Made by a program: the position numbers and the translations under genes. A DNA stretch of 64,000 nt from Marinobacter sp. ATCH36 (GTDB lineage: Bacteria; Pseudomonadota; Gammaproteobacteria; Pseudomonadales; Oleiphilaceae): NCBI RefSeq assembly GCF_023555055.1, contig NZ_JAMJPL010000001.1:558001-622000 (forward strand), given 5' to 3'. The notes under the pieces are model-generated. The model had not been told where the DNA came from. It was given only the letters and a program-made list of their open reading frames with translations, and searched no databases. Shown here piece by piece: positions 51,659 through 61,306 of this stretch (the stretch's first letter is position 1; each line of letters begins with the position of its first letter).

Positions 51659-52221
51659 CAGCATCGAAACACTCTCCACACAGTCTACGGCACCAGTTTC
51701 TGGTGGCGTCTCCCTATTTGCAGGATCCTCGTTTCCATGGTGCGGTGATATACCTGTGCGAGCATTCCGATGAAGGCGCTCTGGGGCTGACAGTGAATCA
51801 CCCCCTGGACATTCATCTTGGCGAAATTCTCGAACAACTGGACATGGATGGCGGCGAACTGGACGTGCCGGTATACGGTGGTGGCCCGGTTCAGCCCGAG
51901 CGCGGTTTTGTGCTGCATTCCCCGGATGCGGGCTGGCAGAACACGGCCGAGGTGTCCAATGACGTTCTACTGACCACCTCCCGGGATATCCTCTCTGACA
52001 TTGGTGCCGGCAACGGGCCTGAAAACTACCTGGTGTGTCTGGGCTATGCTGGCTGGAGTGAGGGACAACTGGAAGACGAACTGGCAAGCAATGCCTGGCT
52101 GACCTGCCCTGCCACCGCCGACATTCTGTTCCGCACACCCTGGGAAGACCGTTACCAGGCCGTTCTGAAACTAATCGGCATTGACCTCAATCAGCTCAGT
52201 GAGTTTGTCGGCCATGCCTGA
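51655..52221 (+). CDS. algH: YqgE/AlgH family protein
   Basis: A 188-residue DUF179 protein (LVASPYLQDPRFHGAVIYL; VYGGGPVQPERGFVLHS; YAGWSEGQLEDEL), a conserved cytoplasmic family named for an alginate regulator in Pseudomonas and of unclear mechanism. It is coupled by overlap to tonB (ATGA) and to ruvX (eight bases). Confidence 0.93.
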   Translation: MTASKHSPHSLRHQFLVASPYLQDPRFHGAVIYLCEHSDEGALGLTVNHPLDIHLGEILEQLDMDGGELDVPVYGGGPVQPERGFVLHSPDAGWQNTAEVSNDVLLTTSRDILSDIGAGNGPENYLVCLGYAGWSEGQLEDELASNAWLTCPATADILFRTPWEDRYQAVLKLIGIDLNQLSEFVGHA

Positions 52222-52654
52222 GGCCGGAAATCGCCGGATCATGGCCTTTGATTTCGGTACCCGGCGTATCGGTGTTGCCAGCGGCCAGGAGTTGATCGGA
52301 ACCGGTAAGCCCCTGACCATGCTGCCTGCCCGGGACGGTGTTCCCGACTGGGACCAGATCGGCCGGCTACTGACAGAATGGAAACCGGATCGTGTGCTGG
52401 TGGGCCTGCCCCTGAACATGGACGACACCGAGAACGACATGTGTGCCCGGGCCCGCAAGTTTGGCAAACGTCTGCACGGGCGTTTTCACGTGGAGGTGGA
52501 AATGGTGGACGAGCGGTTGACCAGTTTCGAGGCCAAGGGCGACGTTATGGCTGCCGGTGGTAGCCGTGATTTTGGCCGCGACGGTGTGGATGATCGCGCT
52601 GCCGTACTGATTCTGGAAACCTGGTTTCACCAGCAGCAATCCCGTTCTGCCTGA
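52214..52654 (+). CDS. ruvX: Holliday junction resolvase-like RuvX (YqgF)
   Basis: A 146-residue RNase H-like protein: AFDFGTRRIGVASG with the first catalytic Asp, DERLTS, and DDRAAVLIL with the last acid. YqgF proteins act in 16S rRNA 5' maturation and have resolvase-like folds. I chose MPEAGNRR (52214), which overlaps algH by eight bases; the frame is open to 52181. Confidence 0.93.
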   Translation: MPEAGNRRIMAFDFGTRRIGVASGQELIGTGKPLTMLPARDGVPDWDQIGRLLTEWKPDRVLVGLPLNMDDTENDMCARARKFGKRLHGRFHVEVEMVDERLTSFEAKGDVMAAGGSRDFGRDGVDDRAAVLILETWFHQQQSRSA

Positions 52655-52686
52655 CCCGGCTCAGGCTGATGTATGAGAGGACTCAA

Positions 52687-53196
52687 ATGACTGCATTGCT
52701 CGATATGGACCGGCTACTGGATGATCTGGAAGCGGGACTGCGCAAAAAACTGGAACAACGGGGAGTGACCGATCCGGCGTTGATCGGTATTCGCACCGGC
52801 GGTGTCTGGCTGGCGGATGCCATGAGCAAGCGCCTGGGCCTGAACGAGCCATGGGGTGAGCTGGACATCTCGTTCTACCGGGACGACTTCAGCCGTATCG
52901 GCCTGAATCCGAAAGTGAAGCCTTCGAGCCTGCCATTCAGCACCGAGGACCGCGACATTATCCTGATCGATGACGTGATCATGAGTGGTCGTACTATCCG
53001 TGCCGCGATGAATGAAATTTTCGATTATGGCAGGCCAGCGAGTATCATTCTTGCCACACTGGTGGACCTTGGTGCACGGGAACTGCCGGTCCAGCCAGAC
53101 GTAACCGGGCAGGTGCTGGCGCTGCAACCCCAGCAGCGCGTGAAGTTGCGGGGCCCCGATCCACTGCACATAGAATTACAGGAAGCGGGCAAGTAA
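52687..53196 (+). CDS. pyrR: PyrR, pyrimidine regulator/uracil phosphoribosyltransferase-like
   Basis: A 169-residue type I phosphoribosyltransferase: PRPP loop [17 protein letters not shown] near 97-113, and [12 protein letters not shown] near 37. In Gram-positives PyrR binds mRNA; in Pseudomonas it sits before pyrB and regulates it. The start at 52687 has AGAGGA; the longer frame from 52669 does not. It precedes pyrB by 31 bases. Confidence 0.93.
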   Translation: MTALLDMDRLLDDLEAGLRKKLEQRGVTDPALIGIRTGGVWLADAMSKRLGLNEPWGELDISFYRDDFSRIGLNPKVKPSSLPFSTEDRDIILIDDVIMSGRTIRAAMNEIFDYGRPASIILATLVDLGARELPVQPDVTGQVLALQPQQRVKLRGPDPLHIELQEAGK

Positions 53197-53227
53197 TCAG
53201 CGAACGCATAACACCAACAGGCGACAC

Positions 53228-54241
53228 ATGACGGCAAACGATCCTTCATCGACATCCCTTCAGCTTACCGCCGACGGCCAGCTACGGCATTTCCTGACCC
53301 TTGATGGTCTGAGCCGGGCGCTACTGACCGAAATTCTCGACACTGCCGATTCCTTCATTGAAGTGGGTGAACGCAGCATCAAGAAGGTGCCATTGCTACG
53401 GGGCCGTACTGTGGTAAATCTGTTTTTCGAATCCAGCACCCGCACCCGCAGTACCTTTGAGCTGGCCGCCAAACGCCTGTCTGCAGACGTGCTTAACCTG
53501 GATATCAACACCTCGGCTACCTCCAAGGGTGAGTCGTTGTCTGACACACTGCTGAACCTCGAGGCTATGGCCAGCGACATGTTCGTGGTGCGTCACTCGC
53601 AAAGTGGGGCCCCTCATTTTATCGCCGAAAGCGTCACCCCCGGCGTTGCGATTATTAACGCCGGTGACGGCCGCCATGCTCATCCAACCCAGGCCATGCT
53701 GGACATGTTGACAATTCGCCAGCACAAGGGCGAATTTGAAGGCCTGAAAGTCGCCATTGTTGGCGATGTACTGCACTCCCGGGTGGCGCGCTCTCAGATC
53801 CGCGCCCTCAACGAACTGGGTGCTGCCGAAGTGCGGATAATTGCACCTGCCACCCTGCTGCCAAGGGATGTGGAAAGCCTCGGCTGCACGGTGGAATATG
53901 ATATGGCCCGGGGCATGAAAGATCTCGATGTGGTCATCATGCTGCGGCTGCAGAAAGAACGTATGGAAGGAGCATTACTGCCCAGCGAGCGTGAATTCTA
54001 CCGGCTCTACGGTCTGAGCCGCGAGAAACTGGCCCTCGCCGACCCGGAATGCATCGTGATGCACCCCGGCCCCATTAACCGCGGTGTGGAAATAGAATCG
54101 GCGGTGGCAGACGGGCCACAATCGGTGATCCTGAACCAGGTCACCAACGGTATCGCTATTCGCATGGCCGTGATGTCCATGGCCATGGGCGGCCAGATGA
54201 CGGAGCGCAATCGCAAGCTGGCAGGGAGGGCCGAAGGATGA
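53228..54241 (+). CDS. pyrB: aspartate carbamoyltransferase catalytic chain PyrB
   Basis: A 337-residue enzyme that condenses carbamoyl phosphate and aspartate. The carbamoyl phosphate loop is [15 protein letters not shown] near 70-84, with HPTQAMLDM near 155 and [12 protein letters not shown] near 280. The N-terminus is about 20 residues longer than E. coli PyrB, as in Pseudomonas class A enzymes, which form dodecamers with PyrC'. It overlaps pyrC' by four bases. Confidence 0.95.
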   Translation: MTANDPSSTSLQLTADGQLRHFLTLDGLSRALLTEILDTADSFIEVGERSIKKVPLLRGRTVVNLFFESSTRTRSTFELAAKRLSADVLNLDINTSATSKGESLSDTLLNLEAMASDMFVVRHSQSGAPHFIAESVTPGVAIINAGDGRHAHPTQAMLDMLTIRQHKGEFEGLKVAIVGDVLHSRVARSQIRALNELGAAEVRIIAPATLLPRDVESLGCTVEYDMARGMKDLDVVIMLRLQKERMEGALLPSEREFYRLYGLSREKLALADPECIVMHPGPINRGVEIESAVADGPQSVILNQVTNGIAIRMAVMSMAMGGQMTERNRKLAGRAEG

Positions 54242-55509
54242 GCACTCTGAAAATTACGGGTGGTCGACTGGCCAGTACCAATGCAGAAACCACCCTGTTG
54301 ATCCGGGATGGCGAAATTGCCGCTCTTGGTGAAGTCGCAGGGCAGCAGTCCGCTGACAGCGAGCTTGATGCCAGCGGCTGTCTCCTGGCGCCAGGCTTTG
54401 TGGATCTGTGCTGCAACCTGAGGGAACCGGGCAACGGCCAGAAAGGCAACATCGCTTCGGAAACCCTGGCCGCAGCACATGGTGGGTTCACCACCTTGTG
54501 TGCTTCGCCGGATACCTCACCAGTGAACGACTCCGGGGCAGTGACCAACCTGATTCTGGATGTGGCTGCGAAACGCTCGGCGGTGCGCATCCTGCCAGTG
54601 GGTGCCATCACTCGTGGCCTGGAAGGTGAGCTACTCAGTGATATGGCAGGCCTGGCGGGTGCCGGATGCATCGCCATGGGTAACGGTGCCCGCCCTGTGA
54701 AGAACGCGCGGGTGCTGCGCCGCTGTATGGCTTACGCCCGTACATTCGGGCTGACGGTCATGTTCAGCCCCGAGAACCAGGCCCTGGCGGCGGACGGTTA
54801 CGCCCACGACGGCCTGGTTGCTTCCAGGCTCGGGCTTCTGGGTATTCCGGAAGTGGCGGAAACGACGGCGGTGATGGAGATGCTGTTACTGGCGGAAGAA
54901 ACCGGCGTTCGCCTGCACCTGAGCCAGTTATCCTGTGCCCGCAGCGTGGAAATGCTCGCTGAAGCCCGCAAGCGCGGTATTTCAGTGACCGCCGACGTAG
55001 CCATGCATCAGCTTCTGTTTACCGAGGACGCGCTGTCGGGCTTTGACAGCCGCTACCATGTGCGGCCACCGCTGCGCTCGGAGAAGGACCGCCAGGCACT
55101 GCTGGCTGGTGTGCGTGATGGAGTGATCGACGCCATCACCAGCCAGCATCAGCCCCACGACTCTGCTGCCAAGCAGGCACCGATGGCGGCTACCGAGCCG
55201 GGTCTGTCTACCATCGAGAGCACTCTGTCCATGGGCTTGCTGCTGGTGAATAGGGGCGAACTGGACAGCGCAGACCTGATCCGTGCGCTGACCACTGGCC
55301 CGGCTGGCGTGATTGGCCGTTCCGCCGAGCTCCGCGAAGGCGCTGCAGCAGACCTGTGTGTGTTCGACCCGGAAGCCAGATGGACGCCGGATGACACCAA
55401 CCTCAGGTCGATGGGGCGCCACGTGCCTCTGCCAGGCAAGGAACTGCCAGGCGTGGTTCGTCTCACGCTGTGTGACGGCAGGCAGGCGTGGCCCCTTAAC
55501 AACCTGTAG
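54238..55509 (+). CDS. pyrC': PyrC', inactive dihydroorotase-like subunit
   Basis: A 423-residue amidohydrolase-fold protein related to dihydroorotase. The zinc-binding HxH of the active family (normally DxHxHxR) reads [10 protein letters not shown] here, and the later His-rich motifs are also altered (SQLSCARS). This matches Pseudomonas PyrC', which does not catalyse but is required for PyrB assembly. The C-terminal [12 protein letters not shown] remains. The ATG overlaps pyrB's stop. A catalytic dihydroorotase must be encoded elsewhere. Confidence 0.88.
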   Translation: MSTLKITGGRLASTNAETTLLIRDGEIAALGEVAGQQSADSELDASGCLLAPGFVDLCCNLREPGNGQKGNIASETLAAAHGGFTTLCASPDTSPVNDSGAVTNLILDVAAKRSAVRILPVGAITRGLEGELLSDMAGLAGAGCIAMGNGARPVKNARVLRRCMAYARTFGLTVMFSPENQALAADGYAHDGLVASRLGLLGIPEVAETTAVMEMLLLAEETGVRLHLSQLSCARSVEMLAEARKRGISVTADVAMHQLLFTEDALSGFDSRYHVRPPLRSEKDRQALLAGVRDGVIDAITSQHQPHDSAAKQAPMAATEPGLSTIESTLSMGLLLVNRGELDSADLIRALTTGPAGVIGRSAELREGAAADLCVFDPEARWTPDDTNLRSMGRHVPLPGKELPGVVRLTLCDGRQAWPLNNL

Positions 55510-55537
55510 CTCGAGTTCCCATGTCGGCAAAGTGTGG

Positions 55538-55557
55538 CAGAGGTTGCGTAACCTCTG
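55538..55557 (+). terminator. possible terminator hairpin after pyrC'
   Basis: CAGAGGTT (55538-55545) and AACCTCTG (55550-55557) form an eight-base-pair stem with a four-base loop, 29 bases past the pyrC' stop. There is no T run after it, only a weaker one about 25 bases later, so termination is uncertain. Confidence 0.35.
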
Positions 55558-55690
55558 TCGAGCCCGTCACAGTTCCTCACCTTTTTGCCTGATAGCCCTT
55601 GAAGACAGGCACCTGTGCCACCGTATTCTTGTCGTGGCCGACCTAATCTCGGCCAGGGAAACGCGACAATAATAATTCAGGAGTCACCCC

Positions 55691-56710
55691 GTGAAACGAG
55701 TCAACCTACCGCGAAACGCCACAGCGGTTGCCGCCCTGTGTGTCAGTCTTGCGTTGTCTCCGTTTGCCCGGGCGGAATCGGACCTCATGGAGCGAAGCTT
55801 CTGTGTGTTTGATCCGGTCGGCGCTAACGGCCCGCTGTTCGCCATTACCAAAACCTTCCAGCCTATCGCTCTCAAGGAAGGCATTAAACTGAACCTGCGC
55901 GCCTACACTGACGAGAAAGTCGCCGCCGAGGACTTCAAGGCCGGCCAGTGTGACGCTGTGCTGCTCACCGGCACCCGTGCCCGTGAGTTCAACAAGTTCA
56001 CCGGAACCCTGGAGGCGATGGGTGCAGTGCCCGGTGAAGAGGAAATGCGGTTGTTGTACAACACCCTCAGCCAGGAGAAAGCCCGCCCGTTCCTGATTGA
56101 TGGCGACTACGAAGTGGCAGGCGTGTTCCCCGGCGGTGCGGTGTACCTTCACACCCGTGACCGGGCTATCGATTCCGTGGAAAAACTGCAGGGCAAGCGA
56201 ATTGCCACTCTGGATTTCGACACTGCTTCGGTGCGCATGGTGCGCCATGTAGGCGCTTCCGTGGTGGGTTCCAACTCCGCCAACTTCGCCGGCAAATTCA
56301 ACAACGGCAGTGTCGACCTGGCCTATGCGCCGGCGGTTGCCTATTCACCTCTGGAGCTCTACAAGGGCGTGACCCCGAAGGGTGGCGTGTTCAGGTATGC
56401 GCTGGCCTATATGAACTTCCAGGTGATTATCCACCGTGACCGTTTCCCGGATAGCGCTGGCCAGATGGTACGTGACCAGGCCATCAAACGCATTGATGAA
56501 GCCTACGAAATCATCGCCGAGGCAGAAGCCGGCATTCCCGAGGATGTGTGGATGTATCCGCCACAGGAAGACGTGGCCGAATACGACAAGATGCTTCGCA
56601 AGGTGCGATTGTCGCTATTGGAAGACGGCGTTTATGACGACCGTGCCATCAGTCTGATGAAGGCGATTCGTTGCCGGGTGGATGGTTCCCGTTCCGAATG
56701 CGCATCCTGA
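55691..56710 (+). CDS. putative periplasmic solute-binding protein (TRAP-associated)
   Basis: A 339-residue secreted protein: signal peptide 1-28 (ALSPFARAES), then one domain with SFCVFDPVGANG and KAGQCDAVLLTGTRAREFN. It resembles the putative solute-binding family (DUF6091) found next to TRAP permeases. The start is GTG at 55691 with an AGGAG site. It lies 580 bases before the TatT gene, with hupB between. It probably supplies substrate to the permease at 58380; the solute is unknown. Confidence 0.7.
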   Translation: MKRVNLPRNATAVAALCVSLALSPFARAESDLMERSFCVFDPVGANGPLFAITKTFQPIALKEGIKLNLRAYTDEKVAAEDFKAGQCDAVLLTGTRAREFNKFTGTLEAMGAVPGEEEMRLLYNTLSQEKARPFLIDGDYEVAGVFPGGAVYLHTRDRAIDSVEKLQGKRIATLDFDTASVRMVRHVGASVVGSNSANFAGKFNNGSVDLAYAPAVAYSPLELYKGVTPKGGVFRYALAYMNFQVIIHRDRFPDSAGQMVRDQAIKRIDEAYEIIAEAEAGIPEDVWMYPPQEDVAEYDKMLRKVRLSLLEDGVYDDRAISLMKAIRCRVDGSRSECAS

Positions 56711-56719
56711 GCCCTTAGA

Positions 56720-56746
56720 AACCAGGGGCCTTGCGGCCCCCTGGTT
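56720..56746. terminator. bidirectional terminator between solute-binding gene and hupB
   Basis: AACCAGGGGCC (56720-56730) pairs with GGCCCCCTGGTT (56735-56746), with one bulged C and a TTGC loop. It lies in the 42-base gap between two convergent stops, the expected place for a shared terminator. The leftward side ends in TTTCT. Confidence 0.65.
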
Positions 56747-56752
56747 GCTGCC

Positions 56753-57025
56753 TCAGCGGATTGCGTCTTTCAGCGCCTTGCCTGCCTTGAATCCTACAGT
56801 CTTGCTGGCTGGGATCCGGATGGTTGCACCGGTTTGAGGGTTGCGGCCATCGCGAGCGTCACGGCTGCGGATATTGAAGGTCCCGAAACCAATCAGGGTG
56901 GTATCTTCGCCACGGGCAGCAGCGGCGGAGATCTGGTCGGTAAAAGCGGTGATCACTTCGCTGGCTTTGTCCCGGGTTATTCCAGTCTGGTCTGCAACAG
57001 CGGCGGCAAGTTCAGGTTTGCGCAT
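56753..57025 (-). CDS. hupB: HU family DNA-binding protein
   Basis: A 90-residue nucleoid protein: MRKPELAAAVADQTGITRDK at the N-terminus, GFGTFNIRSRDARDGRNPQTG (in part) as the beta-arm, with the proline of the arm in RIPASK. It bends and compacts DNA. The start at 57025 has a perfect AAGGAG site. It is read leftward between the solute-binding and TatT genes and probably has its own promoter. Confidence 0.95.
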   Translation of the reverse strand: MRKPELAAAVADQTGITRDKASEVITAFTDQISAAAARGEDTTLIGFGTFNIRSRDARDGRNPQTGATIRIPASKTVGFKAGKALKDAIR

Positions 57026-57058
57026 TGGGTACTCCTTGTTGTCGTTTTTGGTTACTGA

Positions 57059-57080
57059 CCGGCGGCTGCGTAACCGCCGG
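57059..57080 (-). other. hairpin in the hupB leader
   Basis: CCGGCGG (57059-57065) pairs with CCGCCGG (57074-57080) around an eight-base loop, 34 bases before the hupB start. If transcription begins upstream of it, the stem lies in the leader and could affect hupB translation or mRNA life. A second inverted repeat, CGGTTAC...GTAACCG (57207-57225), lies further up in the same intergenic region; its role is unknown. Confidence 0.4.
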
Positions 57081-57289
57081 CTGATCAAATCTATAGCGGT
57101 TTGCGTCCCATAGTGCAAACCGGCAATCCGAGTACATTTGAATATCCGCCGTCATTTGCGGGCCGAGTCTCATAAAAACAGGGAGTTGTCGGCGATAATG
57201 CCGTTTCGGTTACAAACTGTAACCGTCCAGGTGCGTGGCCCAGGCCGGACGATGCGTCGGTCGCCCTACAAGAAAAAAGGTACGAAGTT

Positions 57290-58354
57290 ATGACACGTGT
57301 TCAGAAACCTGCCAGCCGGCTCCCTCACGGGCTAGTCCGGTTTCGCGGTGCCGTAACGGCGGTTGTTGCCGGTGTGATTCTCAGTGGTTGCGGTGTCGTC
57401 AACAACATGATCTACAAAACGACCGGTGATGTGATGCAGGGCTTTTCCCGCAATCATACGGTGCCTTACCTTCTGGAAAGTCAGGACCTGGCCATGGGTT
57501 GTGCCATGAGCGAGGCTACCGCACCCCTGTTGATGTCCTTCGGCCGTGTGACCAGTGAACCGGATCAGCTGGCAGTGATGCTCTACCTGTCAGCCGGCGG
57601 CTGTGCCGAAGAACTGGCAAGGGAACACGAGCTCGCCAGCCTGGGTGCATTGCGTGCCGGTGATGCGGAGGAGGCCGAAGATGCAATGATCCGCCAGAAA
57701 CGTGCACTGTCACTGGCCGCCAGGCGTTATCATCGGGGCTGGAAACACCATAACGCCTTCTACGGCAAGCCTGAGTCTGGCGAATGCCCCGGCTTCGATA
57801 ATGACCTGGGCGAGTTCATCTACATGGCGGGTCTGATGTCCGGCCTGCAGGCATTGAACGCCGAGATCCAGTCCACCTCGTCCATCGGCGTGCCCAAGAA
57901 CATTGGCTCCACCGTTGCGCGTGCTACCAGTTGCCTGGAGAACGACAAGTGGTGGGGTGCCCCCATGGCGTTGCGCGCCACTGTATGGTCAATGATCCCC
58001 GGCGCACTGCCCGATGGCGAAGATCCGTTCCAGCGCCTGGATATTGCGGATGAACAGGGCAAGGAAGCCGGCGTAAGAATCAGCCACGTGTTCCACGCCA
58101 TTGCCGCCCAGAACAAGGGTGACCACGATCGCCTGCGCTCCGTTATTCGCAGCCACGCGGAAGCCATCGACGAGACACCTGCGAACGAGGAATGGACATT
58201 CGTGGACGCCATGGCCACCCAAATGATTGTTGCTATTTCCGATCGCATGTGGATGGAGAATACCGGGCATCGAACGCCGACGGGCAAGCTGGGAACCTTC
58301 TGGGATGACGAGAAGGAAACCGTCGAAACCATGGATCTGGACGATCTGCTGTAA
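57290..58354 (+). CDS. TatT-like lipoprotein, TRAP transporter-associated
   Basis: A 354-residue lipoprotein: signal segment with lipobox LSGC (Cys34) and a mostly helical mature part (LAREHELASLGALRAGDAEE). It has the pattern of the TatT family, a trimeric helical-repeat lipoprotein first described in Treponema, which partners a TRAP solute-binding protein. Neighbours fit: a putative solute-binding gene upstream and a TRAP permease starting 25 bases downstream. Family call is from pattern and context. Confidence 0.7.
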   Translation: MTRVQKPASRLPHGLVRFRGAVTAVVAGVILSGCGVVNNMIYKTTGDVMQGFSRNHTVPYLLESQDLAMGCAMSEATAPLLMSFGRVTSEPDQLAVMLYLSAGGCAEELAREHELASLGALRAGDAEEAEDAMIRQKRALSLAARRYHRGWKHHNAFYGKPESGECPGFDNDLGEFIYMAGLMSGLQALNAEIQSTSSIGVPKNIGSTVARATSCLENDKWWGAPMALRATVWSMIPGALPDGEDPFQRLDIADEQGKEAGVRISHVFHAIAAQNKGDHDRLRSVIRSHAEAIDETPANEEWTFVDAMATQMIVAISDRMWMENTGHRTPTGKLGTFWDDEKETVETMDLDDLL

Positions 58355-58379
58355 ATCAACATTCCCAGAGTGAGTTGTT

Positions 58380-60440
58380 ATGTCCCAGGGTGGTTTTCAC
58401 CGAAGTGGCAGGGAGTGGTTCTCTTCCCTGCCGGCCTGCCTGCTTCTGCTGGCGGTGGTGCTGTTTTCCACCAGCAGTGATATCCACAACCAGATGCTAC
58501 GTGGTGGTGAGCAGCTGTGGAGTGGCTACTACAAACTAAGAGCAGACCCGGTACAGCCGACCTGCGATCCGAGCGTGGATATCGAAGCCGCGGTGCAGGA
58601 AGAACTGGCGAAAGAGGGCAGCGACAACCCCATGGCAGCGTTGCTGGGGGAGGCCGAGAAAGACCCTGACGAAGTGCGCCTGGCACTCGAACGCTCGGTA
58701 GAAAACTGCCGCCAGAGCTACCAGAGCTATGAAAACCTGAAGGACCAGCTCACCCCGGGCGTCACAGCCTATCGGGCGGTAGAGCTGTTCGTGGCAGACC
58801 TGATTGCCTTCGGCCTGGAATCTCAGCGCTATATCCTGGTTATCCTCGTCATGCTGTGTGCGGTAACTGCCACCCTGACCCGCCACCACATCGCCATGCG
58901 GGCCATGGAAACCCGCCTGGACTACACCGTATCCCACACGTTGCAGACCGTGGCCAATGCCATGTTGCTGGGGTCAAGTCTGATCTTCAGACAGTCCAGC
59001 TTCGGCTCCGACAACTCCATGGCTTCGGCGGAGCTGTTGCTCCACAACCTGTGGGTCATCGGGTTTGCCGCGCTGACCCTTGCAAGCCTCTACCGGCTGA
59101 TGCGGGTGCCGGACGGCCTGCAAGAGGGTGGTGACCTGAACAAGGCGTTTCTGGCTGTGCCGTTGTACACCGTTATGTGCCTTATATCAGGCACCTACTT
59201 CGCCCTGATTGGCCATGCCTCCGGTATCGGTATCTACCTGGGCAAGATGATGGAACTTTCCGACATGTTCCTCAATGTTGGCCTGTACGTGTGGGTGGGT
59301 ATGATGCTGAAACAGACCCGCCTGGCCACCCTGGTGTTCAACGTGTTCCGACCCTGGCAAATGCCGCCAGAGCTGCTTGCTGTGGTGGCGGTGCTGGTTG
59401 CTGCAGTGCCCACTGCCTATACTGGTGCGTCCGGTATCTTCGTCATTGCCGCCGGTGCCGTCATCTACAGTGAATTGCGTGCCGCCGGTGCCCGCCGTCA
59501 TCTGGCGCTGGCAGCCACCGCCATGTCCGGCTCCCTGGGCGTCGTCTTGCGGCCCTGCCTGCTGGTGGTGGTCATCGCCTATCTCAACCGGGAAGTCACC
59601 ACCGACGAGCTGTTTGGCTGGGGCATCTGGGTGTTCTTGCTTACTGCTGCCATGTTTACCGTTGTCGCGCTTTCGATCAATCGTCAGAGCAGGTTCGACC
59701 TGGCCCCGGCATCTATTGCCTTCCCGCCAATGATGTCGGCATTGAAGCAGTTGATTCCCTATGTCCTGGTGATCACAGCGGTGGTGTTGCTGTACCGCTT
59801 CGCCCTGGACGTAAAAATGGACGAGTTCTCGGCACCCCGCCTCCTGCCTGTCATCATGCTGGCGATCCTGCTGTACGAGCACATCAGCCTGAAAAACCGC
59901 AAGGGTCGAGCCAGCGGCGAGATCAATCATCAGGGCCTGGAGCGGAGCCTGCGATCCGCCACCAACGACACCACGGCGGAAATCGGTGCCCTGCTATTAC
60001 TGCTCGGCCTGTCCGTCAGTATCGGTGGTGTAATCGAACGTTCCCATCTGATGGAAGCTTTCCCCCAGGCTTTCGACAGTGCCTGGTCGGCCATGCTGCA
60101 GATGGTGGTCATCCTGGTTATCCTGGGAATGATCATGGATGCCTTCGGTGCCGTCATCCTGGTAACAGCAACCGTTGCCACCATTGCCTACAGCAGCGGT
60201 ATAGACCCGGTTCACTTCTGGATGGTCACCCTGGTGGCGTTTGAGCTGGGCTACCTGAGCCCGCCGGTAGCCCTGAACCACCTGCTGACCCGGCAAGTGG
60301 TGGGCGAAGCGGAAGTGCTGGCGGCCCAGCAGGAGGATGGCACCTTCTATCAGCGCCACGAGCGCATCATCATGCCGCTGATTGCCATGGGCATTTCTCT
60401 GGTATTGGTGGCGTTCGTACCGCTGCTGTTCTACGCCTGA
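58380..60440 (+). CDS. TRAP transporter large permease (fused DctQ-DctM-like)
   Basis: A 686-residue membrane protein with an N-terminal soluble segment (residues 40-125) between helices, then about 14 helices. The permease core shows GASGIFVIAAGAVIYSELRAAG, MSGSLGVVLRPCLLVV and FELGYLSPPVALNHLL, which are DctM-type motifs. It should import an unknown organic acid or similar solute driven by a sodium gradient. It starts 25 bases after the TatT gene, so the two are one operon. It is longer than a lone DctM (about 430), so a DctQ part is likely included. Confidence 0.8.
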   Translation: MSQGGFHRSGREWFSSLPACLLLLAVVLFSTSSDIHNQMLRGGEQLWSGYYKLRADPVQPTCDPSVDIEAAVQEELAKEGSDNPMAALLGEAEKDPDEVRLALERSVENCRQSYQSYENLKDQLTPGVTAYRAVELFVADLIAFGLESQRYILVILVMLCAVTATLTRHHIAMRAMETRLDYTVSHTLQTVANAMLLGSSLIFRQSSFGSDNSMASAELLLHNLWVIGFAALTLASLYRLMRVPDGLQEGGDLNKAFLAVPLYTVMCLISGTYFALIGHASGIGIYLGKMMELSDMFLNVGLYVWVGMMLKQTRLATLVFNVFRPWQMPPELLAVVAVLVAAVPTAYTGASGIFVIAAGAVIYSELRAAGARRHLALAATAMSGSLGVVLRPCLLVVVIAYLNREVTTDELFGWGIWVFLLTAAMFTVVALSINRQSRFDLAPASIAFPPMMSALKQLIPYVLVITAVVLLYRFALDVKMDEFSAPRLLPVIMLAILLYEHISLKNRKGRASGEINHQGLERSLRSATNDTTAEIGALLLLLGLSVSIGGVIERSHLMEAFPQAFDSAWSAMLQMVVILVILGMIMDAFGAVILVTATVATIAYSSGIDPVHFWMVTLVAFELGYLSPPVALNHLLTRQVVGEAEVLAAQQEDGTFYQRHERIIMPLIAMGISLVLVAFVPLLFYA

Positions 60441-60464
60441 GCCCGGTGTAATTGAGCCGGGACT

Positions 60465-61202
60465 TCACTTCATCCCGAACCCCTTACTACGCAGGAAGTC
60501 GCGCATGTGGGGGCGTAGCTTGGAGGTGAACAGCGGCTTGAGCTGTTCCGACCAGTTGGTGTCCTTGTTACCCCCGGTGCGGGCGTGGTAATAGGTGTGC
60601 ATGGTGGCGTCGAATTCTGCTACCAGCTCCGGGTCCTGCTCGTCCTGGTAATAATCCTCCTTCAGGATCGACGCCAGTGGCAGGCGTGGTTTCACCTCAG
60701 GATCCTGGTCCGGGTAGCCCAGGCACATGCCGAACACCGGGTAAACGTGGTCGGGTAGGCGCAGCAACTTGCTCACTTCGGCCGGGTTGTTGCGGATGCC
60801 GCCGATATAACACAGCCCCAACCCTTCGGACTCCGCCGCCGTAGCAACATTCTGAGCAACCAGCGCAGTATCGATGCTGGCCACCAGCAACTGTTCGGTC
60901 ATGCCACGAACCACCTCGGCACCGGCACGTTCGGCGGCATCGGTGGCCCGCTTCATATCCGCGCAGAACACCAGGAAATCCGAGCATTCCGCCACATAGC
61001 GCTGGCCACCGCTCAATTCCGCCAGGGCTGCCCGGTTATCGGGATTAACCACATGGATAATGGAATAGGCCTGCACATGGCTGGAGGTGGCGGCGCTCTG
61101 GCCGGCGCGAATCAGTTCCTCGAACAGCTCCCGAGGGATCTGACGGCTTTGGAACTTGCGGATAGAGCGGTGTGACCTCAGTAGTTCGATGGTTGTGTTC
61201 AT
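60465..61202 (-). CDS. nfsA: oxygen-insensitive NADPH nitroreductase NfsA
   Basis: A 245-residue flavoprotein with the NfsA pattern: LLRSHRSIRKF near the N-terminus, QSAATSSHVQAYSII, and GLCYIGGIRNNPAEV near 128. It reduces nitro compounds and quinones by two electrons using FMN and NADPH. It is divergent from the vWA gene, sharing a 104-base region, and convergent with the TRAP permease. Confidence 0.9.
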   Translation of the reverse strand: MNTTIELLRSHRSIRKFQSRQIPRELFEELIRAGQSAATSSHVQAYSIIHVVNPDNRAALAELSGGQRYVAECSDFLVFCADMKRATDAAERAGAEVVRGMTEQLLVASIDTALVAQNVATAAESEGLGLCYIGGIRNNPAEVSKLLRLPDHVYPVFGMCLGYPDQDPEVKPRLPLASILKEDYYQDEQDPELVAEFDATMHTYYHARTGGNKDTNWSEQLKPLFTSKLRPHMRDFLRSKGFGMK

Positions 61203-61306
61203 GGCACCTTCTGTTACATCTCAATAAAGCAGATATCCTGCCATTGCCTTACGGCCTTCGCAAAGCCACTATTGAAGAAACCGATCACTCGGGGATATCT
61301 GCACTT

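Noticed and set aside
60442..60461. CCCGG...CCGGG repeat between the TRAP permease and nfsA
   Set aside because: Five base pairs with a ten-base loop; not convincing as a terminator.
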